The position numbers and the translations under genes are program-made. From Methylomonas sp. 11b (GTDB lineage Bacteria > Pseudomonadota > Gammaproteobacteria > Methylococcales > Methylomonadaceae): a stretch of DNA of 64,000 nucleotides. The notes beneath the pieces were generated by a model. The model ran no database searches. It was not told the origin of the DNA and saw nothing but the letters and a program-made list of their open reading frames with translations. Location of the stretch: the NCBI RefSeq assembly GCF_000515215.1, contig NZ_KI911557.1, forward strand, positions 4,087,741-4,151,740, in the 5' to 3' direction. This document shows positions 46,552 to 56,077 of this stretch, in pieces (the first letter of the stretch is position 1; each line of letters opens with the position of its first letter).

Positions 46552-47025
46552 ATGAAAACCCTGTATCTATCGGCACTAGTATCGATATTGAGCGCTTGTA
46601 GCCAAAATAATCAGTATGCGCATTTGGAGGGCGGACGTAGCCAAACCGGCCAGCCGGCCTTACATGCGGTGCGGGACAATCGCTTGCATGAACTGATGGA
46701 CAGGATGGACAGCCTGATGCAGGAGCGGTTTATGACCGAGCAGCAATTAGACGTGGAGCGCCGTAAATATTCACGGCAAATCGGCGAAGCAGCGCGGGAT
46801 TTGGCGGCTAATGTCGAGACGATGATTGCTCAGTTGCCCCGTTTGCAGTTAAACGCGGTCGAGCAGACCACGTTTCTGGCCCTGGCCGGCAAGCTGAGGG
46901 AAGAGATGCGCCAATTGCAGCAGCTTGCCGAGCAAAATCATATAGACGCCATTCCGGATAGTCTGCATGAAATCAATACCACCTGTACCTCTTGTCATGC
47001 TTTGTTTAGAAAGCTTGGGGGTTAG
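46552..47025 (+). CDS. Lipoprotein cytochrome with one C-terminal CxxCH heme site
   Basis: A 157-residue protein with a lipoprotein signal (lipobox ILSAC, Cys about 16). Helical segments follow, and a single heme-binding CTSCH stands near the C-terminus in TTCTSCHALFRKLGG. This layout fits the cytochrome c'/c556 four-helix type, anchored to a membrane. GGAGCGC precedes the ATG. The porin gene begins 3 bp after its stop, so they are cotranscribed and coupled. It may pass electrons or bind a gas or ligand at the outer membrane; the role is not known. Confidence 0.8.
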   Translation: MKTLYLSALVSILSACSQNNQYAHLEGGRSQTGQPALHAVRDNRLHELMDRMDSLMQERFMTEQQLDVERRKYSRQIGEAARDLAANVETMIAQLPRLQLNAVEQTTFLALAGKLREEMRQLQQLAEQNHIDAIPDSLHEINTTCTSCHALFRKLGG

Positions 47026-47028
47026 AAA

Positions 47029-48516
47029 ATGAGCCAATCGCCGCTATTGCCTAAACTATTTTCAATGCTGTTGTGTTGTTGGATGGTTAGCCCTGTGCAC
47101 GCCGCCGACGAAGACATCAAGACTTTGCTGAAAGCCTTGAGCCAGCAAGTGACTCAGTTACAAAGCCAAGTTGATCGTTCCAACTCGAGGATAGAGCAGT
47201 TGGAGCAGGAGTTACAGCATGTCCGCGCCGAGCAAGTTGCCGCCGGCAAGGCATCGGTCAGCAATACGGCTCATGCTGTGGAGGCCTCGGCGCCACCGGT
47301 GTTTACCGGCTCCGGAGCAGCCAGCGATAAAGCCAAAGAGAAGGCGGCCGTGACCGTGGGCGATGTCAAAGGCACGTTTAAGATTCCCGGTACTGATACG
47401 TCCGTGGGCTTAGGCGGCTTTGTAAAAATGGATACGCTGTTCAACAGTGTCAGTGCCGGCCGGGATCGAATAGGCGACCAACAGTTGGCGATGGCGCAAA
47501 TTCCAGTCGGAGCCGCTGGCGAGCGCGGCCAAATTGCGTTCCATAGCAAGGAGAGCCGTTTATGGTTTAAATCGTTTACGCCCAATACTTGGGGGGATGT
47601 CAATACCTATGTCGAACTGGATTTCTTTGGCGATCCTGCCACCTATACGTATACGCCGCGCTTGCGGCATGCCTATGGTTCTGTTGGGCATTTTCTGGCG
47701 GGACAGACCTGGACAACCTATCTGAACGTGTCGGCTTTACCCGATACCTTGGATGTTGGCGGTTCGGCTGGGGCGGTCAGCAGTCTGCGCCAGTCTTTGG
47801 TACGCTGGAGCGAGCCGTTTAATTGGCTGGATACGCCGATGGAGTGGCAAGTGGCGCTGGAGGCTCCGCGTAGCCGCTTGTGGGTGGATAGTGCGCTGGA
47901 AACCTCATTGAGCAAAAGCGCCAATCCCAATCTGGATGCGGGTTATTACACCACCCCTAATGCGGATCGTTATCCGGATTTGATGGCAAGGCTCAATCTG
48001 AATCCGGATTGGGGTAACGTGTCCCTGGCGGCGGTCGGCAGACAGGTCCGCTACACCAACGGCACGACGGGTTATAGGCAAGCCGAGTGGGGCGGCGGCA
48101 TTAACTTGGCCGGACGGATAAGTACCTTCGGTTTGGATAATATGCGCTTTATGGTGCATTACGGTAAAGGCGACGCGCGCTACGTGTCCACCAATAACAC
48201 CTTTGCCGACGCGGCGCTCGATCAACATGGCGCTATCGAGCTGGTCGAAGCGTATGGTGGGATGTTGTCTTATCAACATTGGTGGGATAAGCAATGGCGC
48301 TCCAATCTGACCTATGGCTTTGCGCAGGCGGATTACCCAACGTATGCCAATACGGTGTTGACCCAGCAGGTGCAGTCCGTGCATGCCAATCTGCTGTGGA
48401 GCCCAGTCAGTCAGGCCATGCTGGGCGTGGAATACACCTACGCTACGCGCGAGTTGATCGATGGTCGGGACGGTGTATTACAGCGGGTGCAGTTTTCAGC
48501 CAAGTATAGTTTTTGA
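47029..48516 (+). CDS. DcaP-like trimeric outer-membrane porin
   Basis: A 495-residue porin with a signal peptide (about 1-25), an N-terminal coiled coil (LLKALSQQVTQLQSQVD, SRIEQLEQEL) and a beta-barrel ending in Phe (AKYSF). The VGLGGFVKMDTLFNS and TWGDVNTYVELDFFGD segments match the DcaP group, which carries small anionic substrates such as dicarboxylates. The ATG is 3 bp after the cytochrome stop. The pair suggests a porin with a heme partner. Confidence 0.88.
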   Translation: MSQSPLLPKLFSMLLCCWMVSPVHAADEDIKTLLKALSQQVTQLQSQVDRSNSRIEQLEQELQHVRAEQVAAGKASVSNTAHAVEASAPPVFTGSGAASDKAKEKAAVTVGDVKGTFKIPGTDTSVGLGGFVKMDTLFNSVSAGRDRIGDQQLAMAQIPVGAAGERGQIAFHSKESRLWFKSFTPNTWGDVNTYVELDFFGDPATYTYTPRLRHAYGSVGHFLAGQTWTTYLNVSALPDTLDVGGSAGAVSSLRQSLVRWSEPFNWLDTPMEWQVALEAPRSRLWVDSALETSLSKSANPNLDAGYYTTPNADRYPDLMARLNLNPDWGNVSLAAVGRQVRYTNGTTGYRQAEWGGGINLAGRISTFGLDNMRFMVHYGKGDARYVSTNNTFADAALDQHGAIELVEAYGGMLSYQHWWDKQWRSNLTYGFAQADYPTYANTVLTQQVQSVHANLLWSPVSQAMLGVEYTYATRELIDGRDGVLQRVQFSAKYSF

Positions 48517-48578
48517 GCTTGGTTGCAACAAATTCCAATGGGCTGGGCGGAAGCCGATAGGTGTTCCGCCTACAGCTA

Positions 48579-49388
48579 TTAACGTTTGATCTTGAACACT
48601 CGGCCCTCGTAACGGACGATAATCCCGTCCTCCACGATTTCCTTCAGTTCCAACTGGTTTTTGATGGTCTGGCCTGGCACGTATTTGACCATGTCGATCA
48701 TCACGAAGCGCTCGGCAGGGGTTGACGAATAGCTAAATACATTGATCGGCAGACTGGGGAGCGATTGGCGCAGCTCCGGCGGCAAGTCTTGTATTGTGGG
48801 CAAATCGTTCTGCACTCGTGCAGTTGGGACTGGTTCCGGTTTTTTGACCGCAGCTTCGCCGGGGGCCGGGTGTGATTGCGGAACCATGCTTGAAAGCGGT
48901 TCAGGCTCGGTAATTGGTTTGCTAGTCGGCGTTGGTTGGGCGATGACCGTCGGGAGAGCCTTTACCGACTGCTGCGGCGCAATGGTCGGTTTAACCCTCA
49001 CGGCCGGCTCGATCGGTTGTTTCGCGTTAGTTGCAAGTTTCTCGGGGGTCGGCGTCGGGTTCCGAGCTTGCTCAATTTTGGGGGCGGGAGAATTCCTAGC
49101 CGGTTTCGGACGGCTATCGGCTGGAAGCGGCGGATTTGTTTTCGCCAGCAACGGCGATGGTTTTTCGATGTTGGCGACCGGCGGCGCTTTGTCTGCGGGT
49201 TTTTGGGGCGCGATACCCAGAAAATAGGTCAGAATTGCCAAATTCAACAGGACCAGTGAAACGATGACTTTGGTCAGGCTGTGCCGTTCCGGCGTTTGCT
49301 CGATAGCGATGCGACTGGTCACCGTGTCGGGCTGCATGGCTTGGCGTTCTCGTTCGGATTTGCGCAATGCATTCAAGATGTAAGACAT
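48579..49388 (-). CDS. gspB: Type II secretion assembly protein GspB
   Basis: A 269-residue bitopic protein: cytosolic start SYILNALRKSERERQAM, one membrane helix (about 41-58), a proline-rich periplasmic linker, and a C-terminal GspB/ExeB domain (INVFSYSSTPAERFVMI ... YEGRVFKIKR). It partners GspA to place the secretin through the peptidoglycan. gspA is 10 bp upstream. No other gsp genes are near. Confidence 0.92.
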   Translation of the reverse strand: MSYILNALRKSERERQAMQPDTVTSRIAIEQTPERHSLTKVIVSLVLLNLAILTYFLGIAPQKPADKAPPVANIEKPSPLLAKTNPPLPADSRPKPARNSPAPKIEQARNPTPTPEKLATNAKQPIEPAVRVKPTIAPQQSVKALPTVIAQPTPTSKPITEPEPLSSMVPQSHPAPGEAAVKKPEPVPTARVQNDLPTIQDLPPELRQSLPSLPINVFSYSSTPAERFVMIDMVKYVPGQTIKNQLELKEIVEDGIIVRYEGRVFKIKR

Positions 49389-49398
49389 ATCAACAAGC

Positions 49399-50985
49399 CT
49401 AGCGAGTGGTGATTGCCAAATGGGGCGAAGCAGAGGCTCCGCTTTGATTGTCTAGCTGTATCAGGGTGCGGGCGCCGGCTATGCCGTCGGGCGTCAGATG
49501 TTGTCGGTGTTGGAAAGCAATCAACTCGGCTTTTAGCGTTTCATCGAACACTTGGGAGGCCATGTCGCCGGCAGGTTTGCCGTTGATTTTACCTAGCTGT
49601 TCGCGCAGCCAGAGTACTGCTGCGGACTGCTGCGCCGGTGCGATTTCCGTAACCCCGGGGTGCGGCAGCCGCCACAGTAGCAAATAATTGCCGTCCCAGA
49701 TGGTCAAAAGCTCCGCCAGCGGGATGTTGACGGTGTCCTTTAAGCGGATGATTGCCGAATCGTCGTCAATGCCTGTCAATAACACATAGCGTTTGGCGCC
49801 GGTAGGGTCGGAGAAAGCCAGAATCGCCGGCCGGTTTAAGCTCAGTAGTTCTTGCCAGTTGCCCTTGCCGAATAAGCAACTCAAACCCAGAGCCGCCACC
49901 GTCGCACAATCCGCTGCGCGGCCAGGGGGGGAGGATAGATGCCAAGTCTTCAGCGACTCGGCCAATGCTTCGGAAAAGCTGAGGCCGGCATGCTCCAACT
50001 GATCGGCAAAGCTGACCGGCTTGGCGGCGGGGATCGGCGGTGCCGGCAGCATGGCTTGTTGGGTAACAACCGGTTTGGCCGGTTCGATAACGGGCATTGC
50101 CGGATGCCAAAATTGCAATCCCGCCGCGGCGCCGAACGCCAAAATCGCTGCGGCTGCGCCATACCAGCGTCGTTTTGTTTTTACCGACCCCAGCACTTCC
50201 TGCGCCGCCCGCCGAATGATCGCCGGGCTGATTTCCCGCGCGTTGGTGGCGTAAGCGCCCAACAAGGCCCGGTCGCAGAGAATGTTGATCAAGCGGGGTA
50301 CGCCTTGCGAATAGTGGTAAATCTTGCGGATGGCCGCGGGGTTGAATAGACGATGACTACCCTTGCAGACCCGCAACCGGTGGCGAATATAAGCCCGTGT
50401 CTCGTCGAGCGACAGCGGCAACAAATGATAGCGTGCGGTGATGCGCTGATTGAGCTGGCGCAAGTCTTGGCGAAGCAGCAGCGCATTCAGTTCCGGCTGC
50501 CCGACCAAAATGATCTGTAACAGCTTGGCTTTGCTGGTTTCCAGATTGGTCAGTAAGCGAATTTGCTCCAAAACGTCCAAGCTAAGGTTCTGCGCTTCGT
50601 CGATCAACAAAACCGTTCGCCTGCCTTGCGAATAAGCGGCCAGCAGGTATTGATTGATGGCGTCAATCAGCTGTTTGGCCGCAAAACCGGCATGGTTAAT
50701 GCCCAATTCGTCGCAGATTGTTGCCAGTAATTCCTGTACCGTTAATTTAGGATTCAAAATTAAGGCAATATCGACGTTGTCCGGCAATTGCTGCAGCAGG
50801 CAGTGACACAGCGTGGTCTTACCAGTGCCTACCTCGCCAGTCAAAGCGACAAACCCACCCCCTTGATTAATGCCATAAAGCAAATGCGCCAAGCCTTCCT
50901 GATGCCGCTCGCTCATGAACATGAAGTGCGGGTCAGGCGAGATTGAGAAAGGCAATTCGCTGAAATTGAAGTATTGCTGATACAA
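49399..50985 (-). CDS. gspA: Type II secretion ATPase GspA (ExeA) with peptidoglycan-binding domain
   Basis: A 528-residue protein. The cytosolic AAA+ part has Walker A GEVGTGKT (50-57) and Walker B LLIDEAQ (126-132). A membrane helix lies at about 274-293. The periplasmic part has a C39-peptidase-like segment and a C-terminal peptidoglycan-binding domain (HRQHLTPDGIAGARTLIQLD). With GspB it uses ATP to open the cell wall for secretin assembly. The pair is followed by no secretin gene here, so the rest of the machinery must be elsewhere. Confidence 0.93.
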   Translation of the reverse strand: MYQQYFNFSELPFSISPDPHFMFMSERHQEGLAHLLYGINQGGGFVALTGEVGTGKTTLCHCLLQQLPDNVDIALILNPKLTVQELLATICDELGINHAGFAAKQLIDAINQYLLAAYSQGRRTVLLIDEAQNLSLDVLEQIRLLTNLETSKAKLLQIILVGQPELNALLLRQDLRQLNQRITARYHLLPLSLDETRAYIRHRLRVCKGSHRLFNPAAIRKIYHYSQGVPRLINILCDRALLGAYATNAREISPAIIRRAAQEVLGSVKTKRRWYGAAAAILAFGAAAGLQFWHPAMPVIEPAKPVVTQQAMLPAPPIPAAKPVSFADQLEHAGLSFSEALAESLKTWHLSSPPGRAADCATVAALGLSCLFGKGNWQELLSLNRPAILAFSDPTGAKRYVLLTGIDDDSAIIRLKDTVNIPLAELLTIWDGNYLLLWRLPHPGVTEIAPAQQSAAVLWLREQLGKINGKPAGDMASQVFDETLKAELIAFQHRQHLTPDGIAGARTLIQLDNQSGASASPHLAITTR

Positions 50986-51070
50986 GGTTCTGGCGCTTCA
51001 AGAAAATGGTCGCACGATGCTAATTCAAACTGGGGGAAATTGCACTTAAAAGTCTGTGCCACTCCAAGGG

Positions 51071-51096
51071 CCCCGATTAGTGCAGCGTAATCGGGG
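51071..51096. repeat. Palindrome CCCCGATTA/TAATCGGGG, copy 1
   Basis: Perfect arms CCCCGATTA and TAATCGGGG around GTGCAGCG. Related to the two palindromes inside the long inverted repeat (51434 and 51546), all with a CCGATTA-GCGAAGC-like core. Confidence 0.65.
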
Positions 51097-51125
51097 GAAT
51101 GACTTGTAAAGCTTGGTTTATAGGT

Positions 51126-51386
51126 GTCGCTAACGCAACGGTTGGTTTTAATGTCGGGTCTCGGCCCGACAGCCGAGTAACTTTTCTTTGTTTGGCCAAA
51201 GAAAAGTCACCAAAAGAAAAGCCGCCCGGATGCCGCTTGTTTCCTGCGCTCCGAAGCTTTTGGTGGGGGTTGGCTAAAGGGGCTTCCTGCCCCTTCGCCA
51301 ACGTGCGGCATCCCTGCCGCACCCCTTCGGGCTATTCCCACCAAAAGCTCCGGTGCTCGGCGCGGCATACGGGGAAACCCCGTCGC
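51126..51386 (+). repeat. Long inverted repeat, left arm (261 nt)
   Basis: Equal in length to the right arm and roughly 80% identical to its reverse complement by eye. Shared blocks include GACAGCCGAG, CTTTTCTTTG, GGATGCCGCTT, GGGGCTTCCTGCCCCTTCG and AAAAGCTCCGGTGCTCGGCG. No gene is supported inside. It may be the end of a mobile element or a replication or recombination structure. Confidence 0.85.
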
Positions 51387-51433
51387 GAGCTTAAAGGGCT
51401 TTGACGGTTCTTTTGGATTTAGAGGAATGATGG

Positions 51434-51464
51434 TGTAGCTCCGAATAGCGAAGCGTATTCGGAG
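51434..51464 (+). repeat. Short palindrome TGTAGCTCCGAATA...TATTCGGAG, copy 2
   Basis: Arms CTCCGAATA and TATTCGGAG around GCGAAGCG. Its inverted relative is at 51546-51576. Confidence 0.65.
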
Positions 51465-51545
51465 GAACGAGGGACATGCGAAACATCGTTTGGACCATTT
51501 GCGAGGTAGCATATGCCCCAAGTTATTAAGGCGTTGCCAACATGC

Positions 51546-51576
51546 GTCCGATTACGCTTCGCTAATCGGACCTACA
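51546..51576 (-). repeat. Short palindrome, copy 3, inverted
   Basis: Reads TGTAGGTCCGATTA...TAATCGGAC on the minus strand. It mirrors copy 2, so the small palindromes are also inverted inside the long arms. Confidence 0.65.
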
Positions 51577-51592
51577 GAGGGCCACTGAAAAT

Positions 51593-51853
51593 CGGGATGG
51601 GTTTCTCCCGTATGCCGCGCCGAGCACCGGAGCTTTTGAGCGGATCAGCCCGTTAGGGGCGCCGCAGGGATGCGGCGCGTTGCCGAAGGGGCAGGAAGCC
51701 CCTTTCGGCAACCCCGTTCAAAAGCGAGGAGCGCAGGGAATAAGCGGCATCCGGGTGTCTTTTCTTTTGGATACTTTTCTTTGGAAAAGCAAAGAAAAGT
51801 ATCTCGGCTGTCGGGCCGACACCCGACATTAAAGCAACCGTCGCGTTAGCGAC
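51593..51853 (-). repeat. Long inverted repeat, right arm (261 nt)
   Basis: Reverse-complement partner of 51126-51386, separated from it by 206 bp. The outer ends are GTCGCTAACGC on both arms. Confidence 0.85.
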
Positions 51854-51879
51854 ACAAGACACGAAAGCCTATTAACCGC

Positions 51880-51902
51880 GTGGGCACAAAAACCGTGCCC
51901 AC
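51880..51902. repeat. Palindrome GTGGGCAC/GTGCCCAC
   Basis: A perfect 8-bp stem with a 7-nt loop, within the repeat island. Confidence 0.6.
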
Positions 51903-51920
51903 CCTACGTCTGACCCCTAG

Positions 51921-51947
51921 GGCGCAATAACCAACGGGCATTGCGCC
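51921..51947. repeat. Dispersed palindrome GGCGCAAT/ATTGCGCC, copy 2
   Basis: Arms identical to those at 36146-36172; the loop differs at a few bases (AACCAACGGGC versus AAGCAACGGAC). Confidence 0.7.
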
Positions 51948-52037
51948 ATGTATTGATTCATTCTGCGCATACGTTATCGCTAATGGGCCCTACGGCCCTT
52001 ATCCCGCATTTCGGCAGAGGTTGGAATTACGCGGTTG

Positions 52038-52535
52038 TTAGCGTTCAAAGCGCACCGCTTCTACTGAGAGTTCAATGGCAACTGTATTATCGAGAGCTTT
52101 ACGATTGTAGGAGATATTTTTAATAACTATAGATACCGGACCGCTACATAACTCGCTTAACGAATTTGAGAGCGCCTCTTCTATTTCCCTGGTTGATTTA
52201 GACTTTAGCAAATCGACTGGTTTTGACCAACGTTCTGATAACCAAGACAAGGCAAGATTGTCTTCTTCTGTTTGAAACGGTTCGACTTGTTTTTGTTGTT
52301 TTTGTGCTTCTATTTCGTGATTTGCAGACTCGATGAACTCCAAGTTCTCTGCAACGAACCTTGTAACCCGCTCATGTTTTTTGTATCTATTCAACGTTCC
52401 AAGAATTTCATCTAGTGGCGGATAGTAATTCGCGAGAGCGGCATGCATTGCTTTAGTAACACCTAAATTTTCATCTAGGTACAAGCTTCGCAGAAGCGGA
52501 AATGCTTTCTCTTGCAACGGGTGGATTTTTTGCAC
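52038..52535 (-). CDS. Orphan protein of unknown function beside the repeat island
   Basis: A 165-residue soluble protein, less GC-rich than the flanking core genes. The N-terminal half is helical (PLLRSLYLDENLGVTKAM, then PPLDEILGTLNRYKKH). No motif, signal peptide or membrane segment was recognised. It may be an acquired accessory gene. No ribosome site is strong enough to fix the start beyond doubt. Confidence 0.65.
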   Translation of the reverse strand: MQKIHPLQEKAFPLLRSLYLDENLGVTKAMHAALANYYPPLDEILGTLNRYKKHERVTRFVAENLEFIESANHEIEAQKQQKQVEPFQTEEDNLALSWLSERWSKPVDLLKSKSTREIEEALSNSLSELCSGPVSIVIKNISYNRKALDNTVAIELSVEAVRFER

Positions 52536-52709
52536 GTTTATCCTCTCTTTCTACGCTAACAAGTAATTAGATAGCTAACTGCATATCTATCGCGAATCAA
52601 ATCTGGCTCCAATAACTCTATGTTCTATAGAGTATATTGTCTTCTGTCTCTCGCCCTAGGCCATGTGAAGTGCCGGTTGGATTTCGCCTCGCGAAGAAAA
52701 ACCAACCAC

Positions 52710-54278
52710 TTACCCCCCAAACAACGGCGACTGCAACACTATCGCCGCCGCAATCAAAACCGCCGCGCTGAGAATAGCCCGCAAGGTGCGGGTGTTGTTA
52801 CGTTTAAGTTGCTTACGTAGCTCCAGCATATCTTTTTGCTGCTGCTGCAACTGCTGCTCCATGTGCGCAGCGCTTTGCAGGGCTTGGAATATCAGGCCGG
52901 GCACTTCCGGAATTTGTTCGCTGATTTCCGGGAATTTGGCGAACAGTTCTTTGATTTTTTTCGCCGGACCGACGCGCTCTTTGAACCAGTTTTCCAGGAA
53001 CGGTTTGGCGGTTTGCCATAAATCCAGATCAGGATAGAGCTGGCGGCCTAAACCTTCGATGTTCAAAAGAGTTTTTTGCAACAACACCAGTTGCGGCTGT
53101 ACGACCATGTCGAAGCGGCGAGCAGTCTGGAACAGTCTGAGCAGCAGCAAGCCAAACGAAATGTCTTTTAAGGGCTTCTCGAAAATTGGTTCGCAGACGC
53201 TACGAATTGCCGCTTCAAATTCTTCTACGCGGGTGGAAGCCGGCACCCAGCCGGATTCGATGTGCATTTGCGCCACGCGGCGGTAATCGTGGTTGAAAAA
53301 CGCCAGGAAGTTTTCGGCCAGATAACGCTGGTCGGTGCTGGACAGGCTGCCGACGATGCCGAAATCCACTGCCAGATATTTGTCCGGCAATTGCACGAAA
53401 ATATTGCCCGGATGCATGTCAGCGTGGAAAAAGTTGTCTCGAAACACTTGGGTGAAGAAAATTTCCACGCCGCGCTCAGCCAGCTTTTTGAAATCGGCGT
53501 TGCCTTTGCGCAAGGCCTCGATGTCGCCGACCGGCACGCCGTAGATTCGTTCCATCACCAACACTTTGCGGCGGGTCAGTGGCCAATGGATCTCCGGGAT
53601 GTAGAGCATCTCGGAATTCTTGAAATTGGCGCGGATGGCGCTGGCGTTGGAGGCTTCCCTTACCAGATCCAGTTCGTCGAGGATGGTCTTTTCGAACTCG
53701 GCGACGATTTCCATCGCCCGAAGGCGGCGGGCGTCACTCCAAAAGCGTTCAGCCAGACGCGCCAATTCGTATAGCAAGCCCACATCGGAATGGATTTTGT
53801 CTTCGATGTCTGGACGTAAGACTTTAACGATGACTTTTTCGCCAGTGTTCAGCGTCGCGGTATGCACTTGCGCCACCGACGCCGAGGCCAAGGGTTGCGG
53901 ATCGAATTCGGCAAAGGCTTCTTCTATCGATTGCCCCAGCTGTTGCTCGATGATTTTTCGGGCAGTTTCTGCGGAAAACGGCGGGACTTTATCTTGCAGT
54001 TTGACCAGTTCTTCCGCGATGTCTTCAGGTAGCAAGTCCTTGCGAGTCGACAGGGTTTGGCCGAATTTCACGTAGATCGGTCCCAGGTCTTCTAGGGTTT
54101 TACGAATACGCGCACCGCGCGGTTCGCGGGCTTTGCTGGTCCAATAATTCGGCGACAAAAACGCGATATAACGGATAGGGCGAAACAAATGGGTTTTTAA
54201 AACAATTTCATCCAAGCCATGGAACATCATCACCCAGTTGATATGGATGAGGCGCATCAGAATTTTCGGGCGAATCAC
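52710..54278 (-). CDS. ubiB: Ubiquinone biosynthesis kinase-like protein UbiB
   Basis: A 522-residue ABC1/ADCK-type atypical kinase. The KxGQ motif is in [10 protein letters not shown], the A-rich loop in [11 protein letters not shown], and the catalytic region in [11 protein letters not shown] and AVDFGIVG. Two C-terminal helices anchor it. It is needed for ubiquinone synthesis, through ATPase activity rather than known protein phosphorylation. Last gene of ubiE-ubiJ-ubiB. Confidence 0.96.
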   Translation of the reverse strand: MIRPKILMRLIHINWVMMFHGLDEIVLKTHLFRPIRYIAFLSPNYWTSKAREPRGARIRKTLEDLGPIYVKFGQTLSTRKDLLPEDIAEELVKLQDKVPPFSAETARKIIEQQLGQSIEEAFAEFDPQPLASASVAQVHTATLNTGEKVIVKVLRPDIEDKIHSDVGLLYELARLAERFWSDARRLRAMEIVAEFEKTILDELDLVREASNASAIRANFKNSEMLYIPEIHWPLTRRKVLVMERIYGVPVGDIEALRKGNADFKKLAERGVEIFFTQVFRDNFFHADMHPGNIFVQLPDKYLAVDFGIVGSLSSTDQRYLAENFLAFFNHDYRRVAQMHIESGWVPASTRVEEFEAAIRSVCEPIFEKPLKDISFGLLLLRLFQTARRFDMVVQPQLVLLQKTLLNIEGLGRQLYPDLDLWQTAKPFLENWFKERVGPAKKIKELFAKFPEISEQIPEVPGLIFQALQSAAHMEQQLQQQQKDMLELRKQLKRNNTRTLRAILSAAVLIAAAIVLQSPLFGG

Positions 54279-54291
54279 GGGCAGGTCCTTG

Positions 54292-54918
54292 TTATTGAGG
54301 CGCAGATGTTGGTTGGGTCAAGGCTTCCAGACGGTCGAGGCGGGCGCTGAGGCGGTCGCAATCACTGCGGCAAGTATCTATGTCTCGAAAGACTAACTCG
54401 GCCTCGGATTTGGCGGGTAATTCGCGGGTTTCTTCTTGCAGAAACTCTTCCAGGTTTAAGCGAAAAGTTGTCAGGCTGTGCTGTGTCCAATCGCGGCTGC
54501 TGCGAAACAGCTTGGTCAGGCGCTGGGCAAAGGCATCGCCGGTATAGCGGGCGATTTTGCTTTCTAGATTGATGTCCAACTTTTCAAATAGCCGCTGCAG
54601 ACGGCGCGCCAACTGGGTGTCACCTTCGATGCGCACTTCGCCTTTGAATAAGGACCGCATCGGCGCGGCGCTTAAGCCCATCAAACCCAGTGCCGACAGA
54701 GAGCCACTCAGCGTGGCATCTGCGGATCCTGGATAGCTTTCGAGTACCTGGATGCTATTTACCGTGGGGCAGAGATAGAGATTGCTGTCAAATGAAGAAA
54801 TGTGCAAAGCAATAACTTTACCGGCCATCGGCCTCAGGTATTGCTCCAAGTTGTCATCCAGCGCCAAATAGCGATTCAGCGCGCCTTCCAGTGTGGCAAT
54901 AAAAAGCGGCTTGAGCAT
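54292..54918 (-). CDS. ubiJ: Ubiquinone biosynthesis accessory factor UbiJ
   Basis: A 208-residue SCP2-domain protein (YigP) that binds isoprenoid intermediates for the Ubi enzyme complex. Position between ubiE and ubiB, spacing of 9-13 bp and the C-terminal helical tail ([15 protein letters not shown]) support the call. It scaffolds ubiquinone synthesis in the cytosol. Confidence 0.9.
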   Translation of the reverse strand: MLKPLFIATLEGALNRYLALDDNLEQYLRPMAGKVIALHISSFDSNLYLCPTVNSIQVLESYPGSADATLSGSLSALGLMGLSAAPMRSLFKGEVRIEGDTQLARRLQRLFEKLDINLESKIARYTGDAFAQRLTKLFRSSRDWTQHSLTTFRLNLEEFLQEETRELPAKSEAELVFRDIDTCRSDCDRLSARLDRLEALTQPTSAPQ

Positions 54919-54927
54919 AGTGCTTGT

Positions 54928-55677
54928 TTAAAACTTATAGCCGCGGTGAACGGCAACAATGCCTTGAGTCATGTTGAAATATTCGCAACGTTCCAGGCCG
55001 GCGTTTTCCATCATTTGCTTGAGTTCGTCTTGTTTGGGGTGCATGCGGATCGACTCGGCCAGATAACGGTAGCTGTCTTCGTCTTTAGCCACAATCGCAC
55101 CGATTTTCGGCAGCAGATTGAACGAGTAAAAGTCGTAGACCTTTTCGGTAATCGGATCGATGGGATGTGAAAATTCCAGCACGATGACGCGGCCGCCCGG
55201 TTTCAATACCCGGTACATGGACCGCAAGGCGGCGTCTTTATCGGTGACGTTGCGCAAACCAAAGCCGATGGTCACGCAATCGAAAGTGTTGTCGGCAAAC
55301 GGTAGGCATTCGGCATTGACTTGGGCGTAGCGGATGTTGCCGCTCAAACCATGATCGATGAGCCGGTCGCGGCCGGTGCGCAGCATCGCCGCGTTGATGT
55401 CCGCCAGTACCACTTGGCCGGATTTGCCCACGCGTTTTTCATACAGCTTGGTCAAGTCACCGGTCCCGCCAGCCAAATCCAGCACACTGTCGCCTTCCCG
55501 AACGTTGGCCAGTTGCACCGCCACACGTTTCCAGATGCGGTGGATACCCATGGACATCAAGTCGTTCATGACATCGTACTGGCTGGCGACCGAGTCGAAC
55601 ACGCCGCGCACCAGCGCCACTTTTTCCTGTTTGGGAACCTGTTTGAAACCAAAATGGGTGGTATTGTCGTTTGTCAT
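54928..55677 (-). CDS. ubiE: Ubiquinone/menaquinone biosynthesis methyltransferase UbiE
   Basis: A 249-residue class I methyltransferase that adds the C2 methyl group of ubiquinone. SAM motif [11 protein letters not shown], then ADINAAML and [10 protein letters not shown] are hallmark. The start at 55677 ([11 protein letters not shown]) is preferred over one 75 bases upstream, which would run into the next gene's coding end. AAAGAAC precedes it. It is first of ubiE-ubiJ-ubiB. Confidence 0.96.
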   Translation of the reverse strand: MTNDNTTHFGFKQVPKQEKVALVRGVFDSVASQYDVMNDLMSMGIHRIWKRVAVQLANVREGDSVLDLAGGTGDLTKLYEKRVGKSGQVVLADINAAMLRTGRDRLIDHGLSGNIRYAQVNAECLPFADNTFDCVTIGFGLRNVTDKDAALRSMYRVLKPGGRVIVLEFSHPIDPITEKVYDFYSFNLLPKIGAIVAKDEDSYRYLAESIRMHPKQDELKQMMENAGLERCEYFNMTQGIVAVHRGYKF

Positions 55678-55685
55678 GATGTTCT

Positions 55686-56075
55686 TTAATTGGTTAGGGG
55701 CGAGCGGCGGCTGAGGCCGGCGGCTTTCAATTCTTCCAGATAGTTCGACCACAAAAGGGGGAAATCCGAACCCAGTTTGTAAAGCAAATCCCAGCTATAA
55801 ATGCCGGTGTCGTGACCGTCGCTGAACACCAGCTTGATCGCGTAATTGCCAACCGGCTGGATGTCGGTGATCATCACGTCTTGCTTGCCGATTTGCAGGG
55901 TTTCCTGGCCGGGGCCGTGGCCGACCGCTTCCGCCGATTGAGTAAACACCCGCAGATATTCGCTGGGCAGTTCGTAAATGCTCTCGTCGTCGAAATGGAT
56001 TTCCAGGATCGCCGAAACCTTGTGCAACTTAATTTCGGTCGGGACGCGATGAGTGGGGGTGATTTTTACACGCAT
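55686..56075 (-). CDS. DUF971 (GBBH-like N-terminal domain) protein
   Basis: A 129-residue protein matching DUF971: [21 protein letters not shown], then [27 protein letters not shown]. This domain is found in eukaryotic gamma-butyrobetaine hydroxylases and, alone, in bacteria near hslVU or Fe-S genes. Function not established. It lies between hslU and ubiE with tiny gaps, so one operon is likely. Confidence 0.85.
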   Translation of the reverse strand: MRVKITPTHRVPTEIKLHKVSAILEIHFDDESIYELPSEYLRVFTQSAEAVGHGPGQETLQIGKQDVMITDIQPVGNYAIKLVFSDGHDTGIYSWDLLYKLGSDFPLLWSNYLEELKAAGLSRRSPLTN

Positions 56076-56077
56076 AA

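Noticed and set aside
51126..51853. Protein genes in the long inverted repeat arms
   Set aside because: The open frames are short, lack ribosome sites and occur in mirrored sequence, so they arise from the repeat composition.
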